A stretch of 64,000 nucleotides of DNA from Bacillus sp. AFS015802 (GTDB taxonomy: Bacteria > Bacillota > Bacilli > Bacillales > Bacillaceae_B). Of the stretch, positions 25,634-33,780 are shown one piece after another (the stretch's first letter is position 1; each line of letters starts with the position of its first letter). The notes under the pieces are model-generated. The model had not been told where the DNA came from and made no database searches. It worked only from the letters and a program-made list of their open reading frames with translations. Where the stretch lies: the NCBI RefSeq assembly GCF_002561455.1, contig NZ_NTUP01000068.1, forward strand, positions 1 to 64,000, given 5' to 3'. Position numbers and translations under genes: made by a program.

Positions 25634-26099
25634 CCACCGCAGAAGGATAAAAGAAGTCGCCTTCCACTTTTTCGCCACCTGCAAATTCCAATTCCATATG
25701 CACGCCTTGATTAATGGAAGAGAATGTAAATTGACTAACTTCCTGAAGTACGATTTCATGCCCTCTATTGTTCACCCGCCTTCGAATGGACTGATTATAC
25801 TTTTCATACAGGATTGTTTCCCCTTCAACCACAAAAGAAATCTGTTGAGGCATTACCACCACGGCATCCGCCTCCCTCAATTCTTTCCTTATACTTTCGC
25901 TAAATAAATTCCATTCATAGTAACGGGGAGGAACCAACTCATGCTTAATGATAAAAAAGCCTTTCATCACAAAAGGAAGACTGAAGGAAATCATACAAAA
26001 CAAACTAAAGTTCAACAGGGCTTCAATCAAAGTGAATCCCCGTTCATCCTTCCTTTGATATACATACCTTTTGGGTATCGTAACGCACACATGCCTCAT
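25614..26099 (-). CDS. comGF: Competence pseudopilin-like protein ComGF
   Basis: About 161 residues from the ATG at 26099, which follows GGAGGGG. A basic leader (to residue 20) is followed by RGFTLIEALLNFSLFCMISFSL, the prepilin motif and hydrophobic helix, and then the globular part. It overlaps comGE by 56 nt upstream and comGG by 20 nt downstream, typical of the packed comG operon. Minor pseudopilin required for DNA uptake across the wall. Confidence 0.82.
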   Translation of the reverse strand: MRHVCVTIPKRYVYQRKDERGFTLIEALLNFSLFCMISFSLPFVMKGFFIIKHELVPPRYYEWNLFSESIRKELREADAVVVMPQQISFVVEGETILYEKYNQSIRRRVNNRGHEIVLQEVSQFTFSSINQGVHMELEFAGGEKVEGDFFYPSAVDGYTSP

Positions 26100-26355
26100 G
26101 ATCCCCTCCATCTTTCCAAATGAGCTCATACCTGACCCCCTTATACATTCTTGCATGATCAACAAATTCATGTGTAACGACCGCCTTCTCCACACCTTCC
26201 CTCAGAAATTTCAGCGCTTCCACTTCACTCTGGAGCTGTTTAAGTTGGTAAGCATAATGAATGAGAAAGGGGATAAATATGACGCATAGCATGAGGATAC
26301 AACTGAAAGCAACAAGTGTTTCAGGTAGTGAAAAACCGTTAGGATTCTTGTACAT
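26044..26355 (-). CDS. comGE: Competence pseudopilin-like protein ComGE
   Basis: 103 residues. The short leader MYKNPNGFSLPETLVAFSCI carries a variant prepilin motif (FSLPE with the conserved +5 Glu), followed by one hydrophobic helix and a small C-terminal domain with Cys residues (ACVRYDTQKVC). Minor pseudopilin of the competence machine. It overlaps comGD by 17 nt and comGF by 56 nt. Confidence 0.85.
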   Translation of the reverse strand: MYKNPNGFSLPETLVAFSCILMLCVIFIPFLIHYAYQLKQLQSEVEALKFLREGVEKAVVTHEFVDHARMYKGVRYELIWKDGGDHEACVRYDTQKVCISKEG

Positions 26356-26776
26356 AAAATCGCCCCTGGCCTATTTGGAACATCAGATACAGGGTGACGT
26401 TTCCCATTTTAAAATTCACCCTGCCGAATTGGTTAGTATTTCCATCAGGATAAAAGGTGATCTCGTCCAGGCTGTTGGTAGAAGCAATCTGAAAGCCCAC
26501 AGGAAGATCTCTTGATACAATCATTTGTCTCGCTTCCGTTTTGGCAACATATTTATTTGTTATTGGATAAAAAGTTAGGAAGATAGGTGTTTGATGATTG
26601 ATACTGTAGCTTTGGATTTGGTAGAGGTCCGATTCGAGTTGGGAAATGAACAGGTCCTTTTCGGTGTGACCTTTCAACGGGATAAGAGAAAAACCTACCC
26701 ACGATAGAAGAATCGTAGAAATCAATAAGACGATGAGCATTTCAATGAGGGTATATCCCGCTTCACCCCTTCCCAC
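26339..26776 (-). CDS. comGD: Competence pseudopilin ComGD
   Basis: 145 residues. The prepilin motif GYTLIEMLIVLLISTILLSW lies at residues 7-26, after a short charged leader for ComC cleavage, and a beta-rich C-terminal domain follows. It starts 4 nt from the comGC stop and overlaps comGE. Minor pseudopilin of the transformation pilus. Confidence 0.9.
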   Translation of the reverse strand: MGRGEAGYTLIEMLIVLLISTILLSWVGFSLIPLKGHTEKDLFISQLESDLYQIQSYSINHQTPIFLTFYPITNKYVAKTEARQMIVSRDLPVGFQIASTNSLDEITFYPDGNTNQFGRVNFKMGNVTLYLMFQIGQGRFYVQES

Positions 26777-26780
26777 TCCC

Positions 26781-27089
26781 TTAATTAGAAGTCACCACCT
26801 TCCCGGCAGTATCGATGGTGATGGCCCTTCCGTCAGGACATGCTTTATATTCATCGTTTAGATATCCACCGGTTACAAGGGCATCGATCGTCACTGGATC
26901 TGTATTCCCATCCATTTTATATGCTTCAATCTGCCCTTCCACCATATGAACGAATGCTTCACACCCCTTTGAATTGATGGAATTACTCTGATTAGTCACG
27001 TTTGGGATCGTAATGAAAAGCAATACGGAAATGACGAGCAAAACGATCATCATCTCGATTAGAGTGAAACCTTTTTCATTTTTAAGCAT
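26781..27089 (-). CDS. comGC: Major competence pseudopilin ComGC
   Basis: 102 residues. MLKNEKGFTLIEMMIVLLVI is the classic prepilin leader, with the cleavage site between G7 and F8, followed by the hydrophobic helix. Two Cys (KGCEAF and KACPDG) match the pair that forms an intramolecular disulfide in B. subtilis ComGC. It is the main subunit of the DNA-uptake pseudopilus, processed by the prepilin peptidase ComC (not in the window). Confidence 0.96.
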   Translation of the reverse strand: MLKNEKGFTLIEMMIVLLVISVLLFITIPNVTNQSNSINSKGCEAFVHMVEGQIEAYKMDGNTDPVTIDALVTGGYLNDEYKACPDGRAITIDTAGKVVTSN

Positions 27090-27117
27090 ATTGTTCCTCC
27101 CGGGTTTGGATTGTCTT

Positions 27118-28173
27118 CTAGATTCCCTGCATCATCTGAAAAAGCGGCATCATGATGGAGAAATAAATCGCCATGATGAATAGACCGACAAACGTAAAGA
27201 TGGCAGGCTGGACATACTTGAGCCATGCATGTGTCTTATCCTCTAATTCCTGAAAGCAGATATCGCTGAAAATGCGAAGCTCCTCTGCCAATTTTCCATT
27301 CGTTTGACCGTGATGGACAACGAATGACAGCTCTTCCTTAAAAAGGGGGAGGGATGTAAAACATTCGGGAAACGGACTCCCCCCTTTTAATTTTTTGATG
27401 CAGTGACTGGAAATGTACTGTAAGGTCGGACGGAAGGATTGACTTTCGATGATGAGGAGCGATTCTGTAATGGACACTCCACTTGTAAGGAGAAAGCTCA
27501 ATTCCCTTGAAAAAAAGTGGGTGTGACCAAGCTTCATATACGTTGAAAGGAACGGAAACCGGCAGAAGAAGAGTGAGAGCTTCACAGGGGAAAGTTTCTT
27601 TTTAAAAAGGAAAAAGACGGTGGTGATGAACAGGAGTAACAGTAAACCTCCACTGAAAATCATTGGGAAGTTTTCGATGAAGTGTAAAAGGTACGTTAGC
27701 TTTGCTGATGGTTCATAGCCCATTGAGGAATATAGGGACTGGAATCTTGGAAATAACACTTTGCGAAGCAATACCATCATCATGATGGAAATGAAGATCA
27801 GCATTAATGGATATTGAAAGACTTTTTGTAACTGCTGCTGATTTTTCCTCCTTTTTATGAGGTAGTTCCCGGCTTCAGACAGTGTGTGCCCCATCTGACC
27901 ATGATGTTCGGCGAAGTAAATCTGTGCGCTGACATGCCCGGGAATGTTTAATTGTTTATTCATTACTGTAGAGATGGACTCCCCTTTTTGGAGCGATGAG
28001 ATCAACCTCTTTTTTAATTTGATGGTTTTCTTTTGTTTTGGGAGCAAAAGAAAGTCGATGGCTTCTGTAAAGGTATAGCCTTTTTGAAGCAGATCCCCAA
28101 GCCTTTTCAGAAATTTGCCTTGATCATCACTTTTCTTCGTGAACCCATTTCCTATATTCATGTTCTGAAACAA
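27118..28173 (-). CDS. comGB: Competence inner-membrane platform protein ComGB
   Basis: 351 residues as drawn from a TTG at 28173; an ATG at 28161 is the alternative. The start is uncertain because neither has a good ribosome binding site, and the gene overlaps comGA by about 40 nt. Two GspF/PilC-type domains are present, with hydrophobic segments PLMLIFISIMMMVLL, GGLLLLLFITTVFFLF and the C-terminal PAIFTFVGLFIMAIYFSIMM. The motif FAEHHGQMGHTLSEAG and its second-half counterpart VVHHGQTNGKLAEEL show the internal duplication. It anchors pseudopilus assembly with ComGA. Confidence 0.92.
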   Translation of the reverse strand: MFQNMNIGNGFTKKSDDQGKFLKRLGDLLQKGYTFTEAIDFLLLPKQKKTIKLKKRLISSLQKGESISTVMNKQLNIPGHVSAQIYFAEHHGQMGHTLSEAGNYLIKRRKNQQQLQKVFQYPLMLIFISIMMMVLLRKVLFPRFQSLYSSMGYEPSAKLTYLLHFIENFPMIFSGGLLLLLFITTVFFLFKKKLSPVKLSLFFCRFPFLSTYMKLGHTHFFSRELSFLLTSGVSITESLLIIESQSFRPTLQYISSHCIKKLKGGSPFPECFTSLPLFKEELSFVVHHGQTNGKLAEELRIFSDICFQELEDKTHAWLKYVQPAIFTFVGLFIMAIYFSIMMPLFQMMQGI

Positions 28174-29167
28174 ATCCGAGTGCCACCCCCTTACTGATTA
28201 AAGCTTGGAGTGTATGGTACTGATGGTTGACCCTCTCACCCTTTGCCTCCTTCAGAACTTCCTTCAGGGCACTGCCCGTAACAATTTCGTATACGGATGC
28301 CCTGTTACGATTTTGCCCCCTGAGGCACTGACCTCCACACTCCCGTTTGCAGATGGGACACTGAAGCTTCAACAATCGCTGAGCAGATACAGCGAGCAGC
28401 GTCTGCTCGATATCATGCCACTCGATCCCTAATTCCATCAAGCGGTAAATGGCACCTTTAGCATCCCTCGTATGCATGGTGGAAATGACAAGATGACCTG
28501 TTAAGCTGGCCCTTATTGCGATTTCTGCCGTCTCCCGGTCCCGGATCTCCCCCACCATGATGATATCCGGGTCATGTCTCAGTATCGCTTTTAAGCCGGT
28601 TGAATACGTAATCCCCGCTTTTTCATTTACCTGGATCTGCACCATTTCGTCTTGCTGCTTCTCGACGGGGTCCTCCAGGGTGATGACATTCCGGTTCAAT
28701 GCGACAGAGCAATGATGAACAAGGGAATACAACGTAGTGGTCTTACCACTGCCTGTTGGTCCCGTGAACAGGATGAGCCCGTGGGAATACATTAGAAGGG
28801 CGAGCAGTTTTTTGGCTGATGAAGGGTATAACGACATTTTCTCAATGGGAATCTGGTATTTTTGAGGGAGTATCCGGATGACAAGACTTTCTTTCAGGTG
28901 GGTCGTCGGCAGGGTTGAAATTCTGAGAGATAGCGGGGTGTTTTTGACGGTAAGGCTGAAGGAGCCACTTTGGGGCTTTCGTTTTTCTCCGATATCCATG
29001 GCGGCCATGAACTTCAAATGGGCGATCAAGCGCTCCGCCTGTTCAACATCGATGGTCTGGAACGGAACCAATGCCCCGAGCTTTCTGAATTGAATCAAGT
29101 AATCTTTTGTTTTGGGGATTAAATGAACATCTGTTGCATCATTGCTAAAAGCTTCTCCAATCATCAC
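28127..29167 (-). CDS. comGA: Competence traffic ATPase ComGA
   Basis: 346 residues from the first canonical start (GTG at 29167, or ATG at 29164). Walker A GPTGSGKTTTLYSLVHH (about 134-150), Asp box VITLEDPVEKQQDE, Walker B DPDIIMVGEIRDRET, His box TMHTRDAKGA and the Cys cluster CPICKRECGGQC are all present. It is the GspE/PilB-type ATPase that drives pseudopilus assembly. Homology with B. subtilis ComGA seems to extend about 11 codons upstream, to an ATA at 29197 behind AAAGGTGG, so the annotated start may be too short. Confidence 0.93.
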   Translation of the reverse strand: MMIGEAFSNDATDVHLIPKTKDYLIQFRKLGALVPFQTIDVEQAERLIAHLKFMAAMDIGEKRKPQSGSFSLTVKNTPLSLRISTLPTTHLKESLVIRILPQKYQIPIEKMSLYPSSAKKLLALLMYSHGLILFTGPTGSGKTTTLYSLVHHCSVALNRNVITLEDPVEKQQDEMVQIQVNEKAGITYSTGLKAILRHDPDIIMVGEIRDRETAEIAIRASLTGHLVISTMHTRDAKGAIYRLMELGIEWHDIEQTLLAVSAQRLLKLQCPICKRECGGQCLRGQNRNRASVYEIVTGSALKEVLKEAKGERVNHQYHTLQALISKGVALGFVSEHEYRKWVHEEK

Positions 29168-29396
29168 TTCCGATAGGGATTCTACAGAGTGGAATATGGA
29201 TGTGCACCACCTTTCTGATTTCTTAAGTAAAGATATACGACATTTATTGGCAAAATCCTTCTTTTTTCTTTAATATTTTTAAAAAAGTAAAGTGCGGCAC
29301 ATACATCGGTCCAGATTGCTTAGAACGAAAACTTTTTAAAATACATGAATAGTTCCACAAGATTGATCCATACTATATGTTGTAAAGACGATTCAA

Positions 29397-29468
29397 TGGG
29401 CTATAGCCAAGCGGTAAGGCATCGCACTTTGACTGCGACATGCGTTGGTTCGAATCCAGCTAGCCCAG
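29397..29468 (+). tRNA. tRNA-Gln (anticodon TTG)
   Basis: 72 nt cloverleaf. Acceptor TGGGCTA/TAGCCCA with discriminator G; D arm GCC-AAGCGGTAA-GGC; anticodon arm TCGCA-CTTTGAC-TGCGA with anticodon TTG; T arm GTTGG-TTCGAAT-CCAGC. The U1-A72 pair is typical of tRNA-Gln. CCA is not encoded. It is a single gene between comG and mgsR. The terminator at 29514-29562 closes it. Confidence 0.97.
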
Positions 29469-29513
29469 TATTAAAAGGGGAAGGGCTTTGCCCAGAGGCG
29501 ACATCACATGACC

Positions 29514-29562
29514 AATTGAAAAAGGCAGGCACTCGAAATTCAAGTGCCTGCCTTTTTCAATT
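29514..29562. terminator. Bidirectional terminator between tRNA-Gln and mgsR
   Basis: AATTGAAAAAGGCAGGCACT pairs with AGTGCCTGCCTTTTTCAATT, a near-perfect palindrome with T- or A-runs on either side. It serves the tRNA on the plus strand and mgsR on the minus strand. Confidence 0.9.
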
Positions 29563-29569
29563 CAGTCAT

Positions 29570-29950
29570 TTAGCTGCTTTTCTTCAATGCTCTGTTTTTG
29601 TTTGCCAGACTTTGAAGTCCTTCCGGATTGTAGCCGACCACGAGTTTTTTTCCGTCTGTCAGAAGCGGTCTGCGAAGGAGCTTCGGTTCATCGATGATCA
29701 ATTTAATCACTTCAGACAGTGGCAGATCGTTCACGTCTTTTCCCAGGTCCTTGAAGGTTTGGCTTCTTGTGGCAAGGATTTCATCGAGGCCATCCGTTGT
29801 GAGGGTCAATAGTTCCATTAGTTCTTTATGTGTAGGAGTCTCTCTAAATAGGTGTCTTTCATCAAAATCGACGGAATGTGCGGTTAACCACTTCTTGGCT
29901 TTGCGGCAAGAGGTACAGCTTGGATAAGTAAAAAATGTCAGGTTATTCAC
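29570..29950 (-). CDS. mgsR: Spx/ArsC family regulator MgsR
   Basis: About 126 residues from the GTG at 29950, which follows AAGGAGG and gives the family N-terminus (M)NNLTFFTYPSCTSCRKAKKW. The redox switch CTSC, the conserved HLFRETPT and RPLLTDGKKLVVGYNPE segments, and the position next to the comG operon match B. subtilis MgsR (YqgZ). MgsR binds RNA polymerase alpha and controls a subset of general stress genes. Confidence 0.92.
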   Translation of the reverse strand: MNNLTFFTYPSCTSCRKAKKWLTAHSVDFDERHLFRETPTHKELMELLTLTTDGLDEILATRSQTFKDLGKDVNDLPLSEVIKLIIDEPKLLRRPLLTDGKKLVVGYNPEGLQSLANKNRALKKSS

Positions 29951-30273
29951 TTTCTTGACCTCCTTAAATTTAACTTTCATGTTTATCATTTGTTAAACAC
30001 ATTGTATATCATATGTATAACTTTTGTACAGTAATTTCCCTTGGTAATTTGTGAACATTTTTTTACGGTAAATCAATCAAGCTTTTACACCCCTTCCGTT
30101 CATTTCCTTTTGGATGTAAAACTGCTCTAAAACACGTAAATTTGTCGCCAGTTTTATAAACATGTTTAGCCCCTCTTACTCCGTGGAAGAAAATAACAAG
30201 AGGAATATGGGGATAAATAAAAGTTTCACGGTTAGTTAGCGTGTAATCGTCACAAACTAACTTCAAACACATA

Positions 30274-30303
30274 TTTACTTTTATGGTAGTATTCATTTAT
30301 AAT
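30274..30303 (+). promoter_or_regulatory. Candidate sigma-A promoter of yqgY
   Basis: -35 TTTACT (30274-30279), 18-nt spacer, -10 TATAAT (30298-30303), about 40 nt before the yqgY start. The rest of the divergent gap (29951-30341) is AT-rich without another clear element. Confidence 0.6.
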
Positions 30304-30341
30304 ATTTAGTGATGGACTTAGGGTGCAAAGGAGGGTTACAT

Positions 30342-30587
30342 ATGGATCGTATGTTTAGAGTTCTTGGGTTTTGGACTGGTATTTTTGCGGTTATGTTCTA
30401 TCTTGGTGATATGACCACGACATCATTAATCTTTTTAGGCCAAACCGGATTCTTCATTATGCTTAGCTATTTAAAACTGTCCGAACGCATGTATATTTAT
30501 GTTTTCGGTGCTTACTTAACAGTGTTCTTTGCAGGTTTTACTTATTGGACGACCTTTATGATGACTCCTGGTGCAGGAGGACACTAA
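30342..30587 (+). CDS. yqgY: DUF2626 small membrane protein YqgY
   Basis: About 81 residues from the ATG at 30342 (AAAGGAGGG 6 nt upstream); an ATG at 30309 is in frame but has no such site. Sequence MDRMFRVLGFWTGIFAVMFY with three hydrophobic helices (FWTGIFAVMFYLG, LIFLGQTGFFIMLSYL, MYIYVFGAYLTVFFAGF) matches the DUF2626 family. Function unknown. Monocistronic, with its own promoter and terminator. Confidence 0.9.
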   Translation: MDRMFRVLGFWTGIFAVMFYLGDMTTTSLIFLGQTGFFIMLSYLKLSERMYIYVFGAYLTVFFAGFTYWTTFMMTPGAGGH

Positions 30588-30589
30588 AA

Positions 30590-30626
30590 GAAATCCCTTC
30601 AGCTTGTAGCTGAAGGGATTTTTTTG
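30590..30626 (+). terminator. Terminator after yqgY
   Basis: AATCCCTTCAGCT (30592-30604) pairs with AGCTGAAGGGATT (30608-30620), followed by TTTTTG. Confidence 0.92.
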
Positions 30627-30628
30627 TT

Positions 30629-31264
30629 TTAGAAACCATTTAAGAATGGATTGGAATCCATCTCCACTTCAATCGATGTTTCTGGACCGTGCCCCGGGAG
30701 AACCGTCGTATCTTCAGGCAGAGTCAACAGCTTATCATGGATACTGGCTAAGAGCTCTTTATGATTTCCCCCCGGTAGATCTGATCGACCGATACTCCCC
30801 ATAAATAGTGTATCCCCGGCTAATACGATTCCTCTTTCTTGTACATAATAAGAAAGACTGCCGGGTGAATGACCCGGGGTTTCAAATAATTGAAGCTGAA
30901 AGTCCCCGATATTGAGGTTTTTTTCATTGGTCAGTATGTAGTCGGCAGGCTTCAATCTGACGAGCTCGCCCATCATGAACAATTGTGATCCGTTCAAGGA
31001 AGGATCCAGCAGCCACTGAGCCTCTTTTTCATGTACATATAGCGGGATGTTAAAGTGTTCCCTCATTTGATCAACCGCTCCGATATGATCAAAATGCGCA
31101 TGAGTGAGGAGAATGGCCAACGGAGACAACGACTGGTTTTCCAACCATTGAATCAGTTTCTCTCCTTCCCCGCCTGGATCGATGACCAGGCATTCATTAT
31201 GTGTGTTCCACAGGATATAACAGTTGGTTTGCAAAGGGCCTAAGGGAATCTGTTTCCACTGCAA
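30629..31264 (-). CDS. yqgX: Metallo-beta-lactamase fold hydrolase YqgX
   Basis: About 211 residues from the TTG at 31264, which follows GGAGGTGG by 5 nt and gives the family start (M)QWKQIPLGPLQTNCYIL. A longer ORF to 31354 would read through the ribosome binding site. The metal-binding THAHFDHIG motif is near residue 60, with His in TPGHSPGS, Asp in LAGDTLF and the C-terminal LPGHGPETS. This is the glyoxalase II-like subgroup; a hydroxyacylglutathione or bacillithiol thioester substrate is possible but unproven. Confidence 0.93.
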   Translation of the reverse strand: MQWKQIPLGPLQTNCYILWNTHNECLVIDPGGEGEKLIQWLENQSLSPLAILLTHAHFDHIGAVDQMREHFNIPLYVHEKEAQWLLDPSLNGSQLFMMGELVRLKPADYILTNEKNLNIGDFQLQLFETPGHSPGSLSYYVQERGIVLAGDTLFMGSIGRSDLPGGNHKELLASIHDKLLTLPEDTTVLPGHGPETSIEVEMDSNPFLNGF

Positions 31265-31468
31265 CGTTTCCACCTCCATTTGTGATACTATCATTGTATC
31301 AGAACTTATATCAGCATTAAAATATAGGAGGCGGGGCAGACAAAGAAGTGTCAAACATTTGACCTCGACAAACGGATGAAAAACCTATAAAATGTTAATG
31401 AGTGCATTTATGTACATAATGTTACAAAAGAATCAGTAAAACGCATTTTAATGAAAGGGGTCATATAA

Positions 31469-31642
31469 ATGGGTCTTGTAATTATTACTTCACTGGTTAC
31501 ATTGTTAGCTTTATTCGCAGTAGTAAGCACTTTCAAAAACAAGAATGCAATGGGAATCCTATTCTCACTGGCGACATTAGGTGTTTTTGGATGGTTTACA
31601 ATTATGACTGTCCTTCACTCTGGATACCCAGGTGGTCATTAA
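31469..31642 (+). CDS. yqgW: DUF2759 small membrane protein YqgW
   Basis: 57 residues: MGLVIITSLVTLLALFAVVS, then FKNKNAMGILFSLATLGVFG and a C-terminal LHSGYPGGH. GAAAGGGGTC lies 7-10 nt before the ATG. Two hydrophobic helices are predicted. The protein matches DUF2759 (YqgW), encoded at the same place in B. subtilis. Function unknown. A very strong terminator follows. Confidence 0.88.
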   Translation: MGLVIITSLVTLLALFAVVSTFKNKNAMGILFSLATLGVFGWFTIMTVLHSGYPGGH

Positions 31643-31651
31643 TTAAAAAGG

Positions 31652-31703
31652 TTTCACATGAAAAAGCCTTCCATAGCGCTATGGAAGGCTTTTTCATGTG
31701 AAA
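31652..31703 (+). terminator. Perfect 26-bp palindromic terminator after yqgW
   Basis: The arms 31652-31677 and 31678-31703 are exactly complementary, with no spacer; the centre is ATAGCGCTAT. The region includes AAAAAGCC/GGCTTTTT, so it can stop transcription in either direction. Confidence 0.85.
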
Positions 31704-31724
31704 TTGTTTCTGTTTATTTCCACA

Positions 31725-31771
31725 GGCACTAAAAAGTACCCTATGGACCTTCCCGGTGTGTACGTTATAAT
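31725..31771 (+). promoter_or_regulatory. Candidate promoter and dyad operator of the HxlR-type gene
   Basis: -10 TATAAT (31766-31771) with a weak -35 TATGGA 18 nt upstream. Immediately before it is the dyad GGCACTAAAAAGTACC (31725-31740), a GGTACT-N4-AGTACC-type site as seen for HxlR-family regulators. A further GTAC lies at 31760-31763. Autoregulation is inferred. Confidence 0.5.
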
Positions 31772-31863
31772 GATAGTGAAATTTAACATTAAGCTACTGG
31801 GATATTCCCCAACCCCGTAGCCGATTCTATAGATAATGAAATCCTTGATGAGGAGGATATACA

Positions 31864-32217
31864 ATGAAAAAATACAATATACCGGTCGAAGCGTCCCTGG
31901 AAGTGATCGGAGGCAAATGGAAGGTCGTCATCCTCTGTCATTTGATTAAAAGCAAACGGAGAACCAGTGAATTGAAACGATTGATGCCTGGAATCACCCA
32001 GAAAATGCTGACCCAGCAATTGAGGGAGCTTGAAGCCGATGGAGTCATCAACAGGATCATTTATAATCAGGTCCCTCCAAAGGTGGAATACGAACTGACA
32101 GAGTACGGATGGTCATTGAAAGAACCTTTGGACATGTTATGTGCATGGGGGGAGCAGCATATCGAAAAAACGTATCCTGACAAAAGTGAAGTCCTGTTGG
32201 AAAGTGAAGAAGCATGA
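31864..32217 (+). CDS. HxlR-family winged-helix transcriptional regulator
   Basis: 117 residues. The protein has the HxlR pattern: VSLEVIGGKWKVVILCHLI-type start (here EASLEVIGGKWKVVILCHLI), LKRLMPGITQKMLTQQLREL as the recognition region, and EYELTEYGWSLKEPLDMLCAW at the end. TGAGGAGGATATACA precedes the ATG. No Cys sits at the classic redox position near the N-terminus. The target is unknown; no divergent gene is adjacent, so autoregulation or a distant target is likely. Confidence 0.9.
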   Translation: MKKYNIPVEASLEVIGGKWKVVILCHLIKSKRRTSELKRLMPGITQKMLTQQLRELEADGVINRIIYNQVPPKVEYELTEYGWSLKEPLDMLCAWGEQHIEKTYPDKSEVLLESEEA

Positions 32218-32225
32218 GGGTCATC

Positions 32226-32263
32226 AAAAAGAGCGGGCATCCATCCAGATGCCCGCTCTTTTT
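32226..32263. terminator. Bidirectional terminator between the HxlR gene and yqgV
   Basis: AAAAAGAGCGGGCAT (32226-32240) pairs perfectly with ATGCCCGCTCTTTTT (32249-32263). Confidence 0.92.
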
Positions 32264-32267
32264 GCCT

Positions 32268-32582
32268 TTATTTTTCCAATCTCTTCTGAACGGAAGAAAG
32301 TTTCCCTTCCATCGTCGATTTCTTATCCCTGCGGTCATCAATTCTGATATTGGTTGCGACACGCTGGATGCCTTGCTGGAAAGGGGATTCATGAATGTCT
32401 TGTATCACTTGGAACAGAACGGGGAGTTCCCCTTCTATGATGGTATTCATGGGAGTAAGCTGAAAACGGATTTTCCCTTCCTCTTCATATCCTTTAAGAA
32501 TCGCTTGCAGATCCGCAACATACGAACTTACACTGGGTGATTCCGTTCCGATAGGTATAACTGTTACATCGACAATTGCCAT
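32268..32582 (-). CDS. yqgV: MTH1187-family thiamine-binding protein YqgV
   Basis: 104 residues, MAIVDVTVIPIGTESPSVSS then a ferredoxin-like fold with IRFQLTPMNTIIEGELPVLF and a C-terminal helix. Members of this family (MTH1187/YkoF-like) bind thiamine or related ligands. The ATG overlaps the yqgU stop by one base (TAATG), so the pair forms an operon, as in B. subtilis. Confidence 0.9.
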   Translation of the reverse strand: MAIVDVTVIPIGTESPSVSSYVADLQAILKGYEEEGKIRFQLTPMNTIIEGELPVLFQVIQDIHESPFQQGIQRVATNIRIDDRRDKKSTMEGKLSSVQKRLEK

Positions 32583-33688
32583 TACATATCTGCCCCTTCT
32601 TGTTTTAGTAGCTGAATGATGCTTGATTTTTTCAAGTTGATTCCTTTTTCAAGCTGATTTCCATATAAGCAGGACTCTCCATCAGGCGAACATTGTATGG
32701 GTTCTAATGGAAGATCTTCAAACAGGATCTTTTCCTTTCCGGAAACCGTATCCCATTCCTTTAGAGAGAACGTCCCTGAGTACGTATCAAAGGACCCTTT
32801 CTCATTGGCAACGAAGGTTATCAGCCGATCATCCTTTTCTATCATATCATAAAATGGGATGAGCCAATCAGAGTAGCGGCTCAGGAGTTCCACTGTGAAT
32901 TCCGAGCGGATCTTGCCGTTTGAATGAATGAACTGATACGTAAACGGTCCCTCTTCTTGTCCCGGGGAAATCGATAATAAAGCATCATGGAACTGATTGA
33001 AATGCACACTATCCCCTACGATCATCTTTTTCTCGTCATCAAGGATATTTTGAGAGATCAGGGGCGCTGATACACTCACCGCTTCCGTGTTCCAATCCTG
33101 ATAAAGAACGGAGGATTCCGATTGCCACTGAACGAATGGCTGCGCAACTTCAATGGGATCCATGGACCCATTCTTTAAATCTATGTCAAAGACCTGAAAG
33201 CTCCAATCTTCGCTGAAGCTTGTCATCAATAAAGCATCATCATTGAACGGATTCCATGAATATGTTAAATCGTAGGATGGCACGTCTTCCTGGAACTGCA
33301 CCTTTCCTGCTCTGTCTATGACGGTCAACTGGGCAGAATAGGACACTGGTGACGAGTGGATGAGTATTTTTTTCTTATCCGGGGAAATGCTTGCGCTCAC
33401 GTAGGAAGGTTCCACTTCATACATTTTTTTACTGCTTCCGTCGTACACATTATAGACATAAAAGGACGCCACTCCCTCCTCATTCCTGACGGTCAGGATT
33501 TCGGAATTTGAAAGCCAGCCGACATTTTCTATAAATCCATCGGAAGGAAGGATATTGGCTTTCAACTCTTTCTTTTCAGCCTTCACTTTCTCTGAGGGGG
33601 AACTTTTCAATTCGTCCGACTGACATGCAGACAACCATAGAAAACACATCGCGATCACCATGATCACGCTCATTTTTTTCATTTTCAT
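32582..33688 (-). CDS. yqgU: Lipoprotein YqgU, beta-propeller-like
   Basis: 368 residues. Signal peptide MKMKKMSVIMVIAMCFLWLS followed by lipobox LSAC, with the lipidated Cys at about residue 22. The mature part has repeated WD-like or TolB-like strands (for example ISPDKKKILIHSSP, ECSPDGESCLYG-type turns), suggesting a beta-propeller. Located at the outer face of the membrane. Function unknown. Coupled to yqgV downstream. Confidence 0.85.
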   Translation of the reverse strand: MKMKKMSVIMVIAMCFLWLSACQSDELKSSPSEKVKAEKKELKANILPSDGFIENVGWLSNSEILTVRNEEGVASFYVYNVYDGSSKKMYEVEPSYVSASISPDKKKILIHSSPVSYSAQLTVIDRAGKVQFQEDVPSYDLTYSWNPFNDDALLMTSFSEDWSFQVFDIDLKNGSMDPIEVAQPFVQWQSESSVLYQDWNTEAVSVSAPLISQNILDDEKKMIVGDSVHFNQFHDALLSISPGQEEGPFTYQFIHSNGKIRSEFTVELLSRYSDWLIPFYDMIEKDDRLITFVANEKGSFDTYSGTFSLKEWDTVSGKEKILFEDLPLEPIQCSPDGESCLYGNQLEKGINLKKSSIIQLLKQEGADM

Positions 33689-33780
33689 ACTCTTCCCCCT
33701 CCTCTTTTAATTCCATATTAATTAGTACGTTTCAAACATAAAAATGTTTCAAATTTATTAAGAAAACATTACAAAAATTC

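Noticed and set aside
29168..29396. ComK boxes upstream of comGA
   Set aside because: A- and T-rich stretches exist (for example AAAAAAGAAGGATTTT), but none gives two clean AAAA-N5-TTTT boxes at allowed spacing, so no site is claimed.
29397..29562. tRNA-Gln as a genomic island attachment site
   Set aside because: No integrase, direct repeat of the tRNA 3' end or compositional shift is seen next to it.
30063..30296. 77-codon minus-strand ORF upstream of yqgY
   Set aside because: Overlaps the yqgY promoter, lacks a ribosome binding site and resembles no family.
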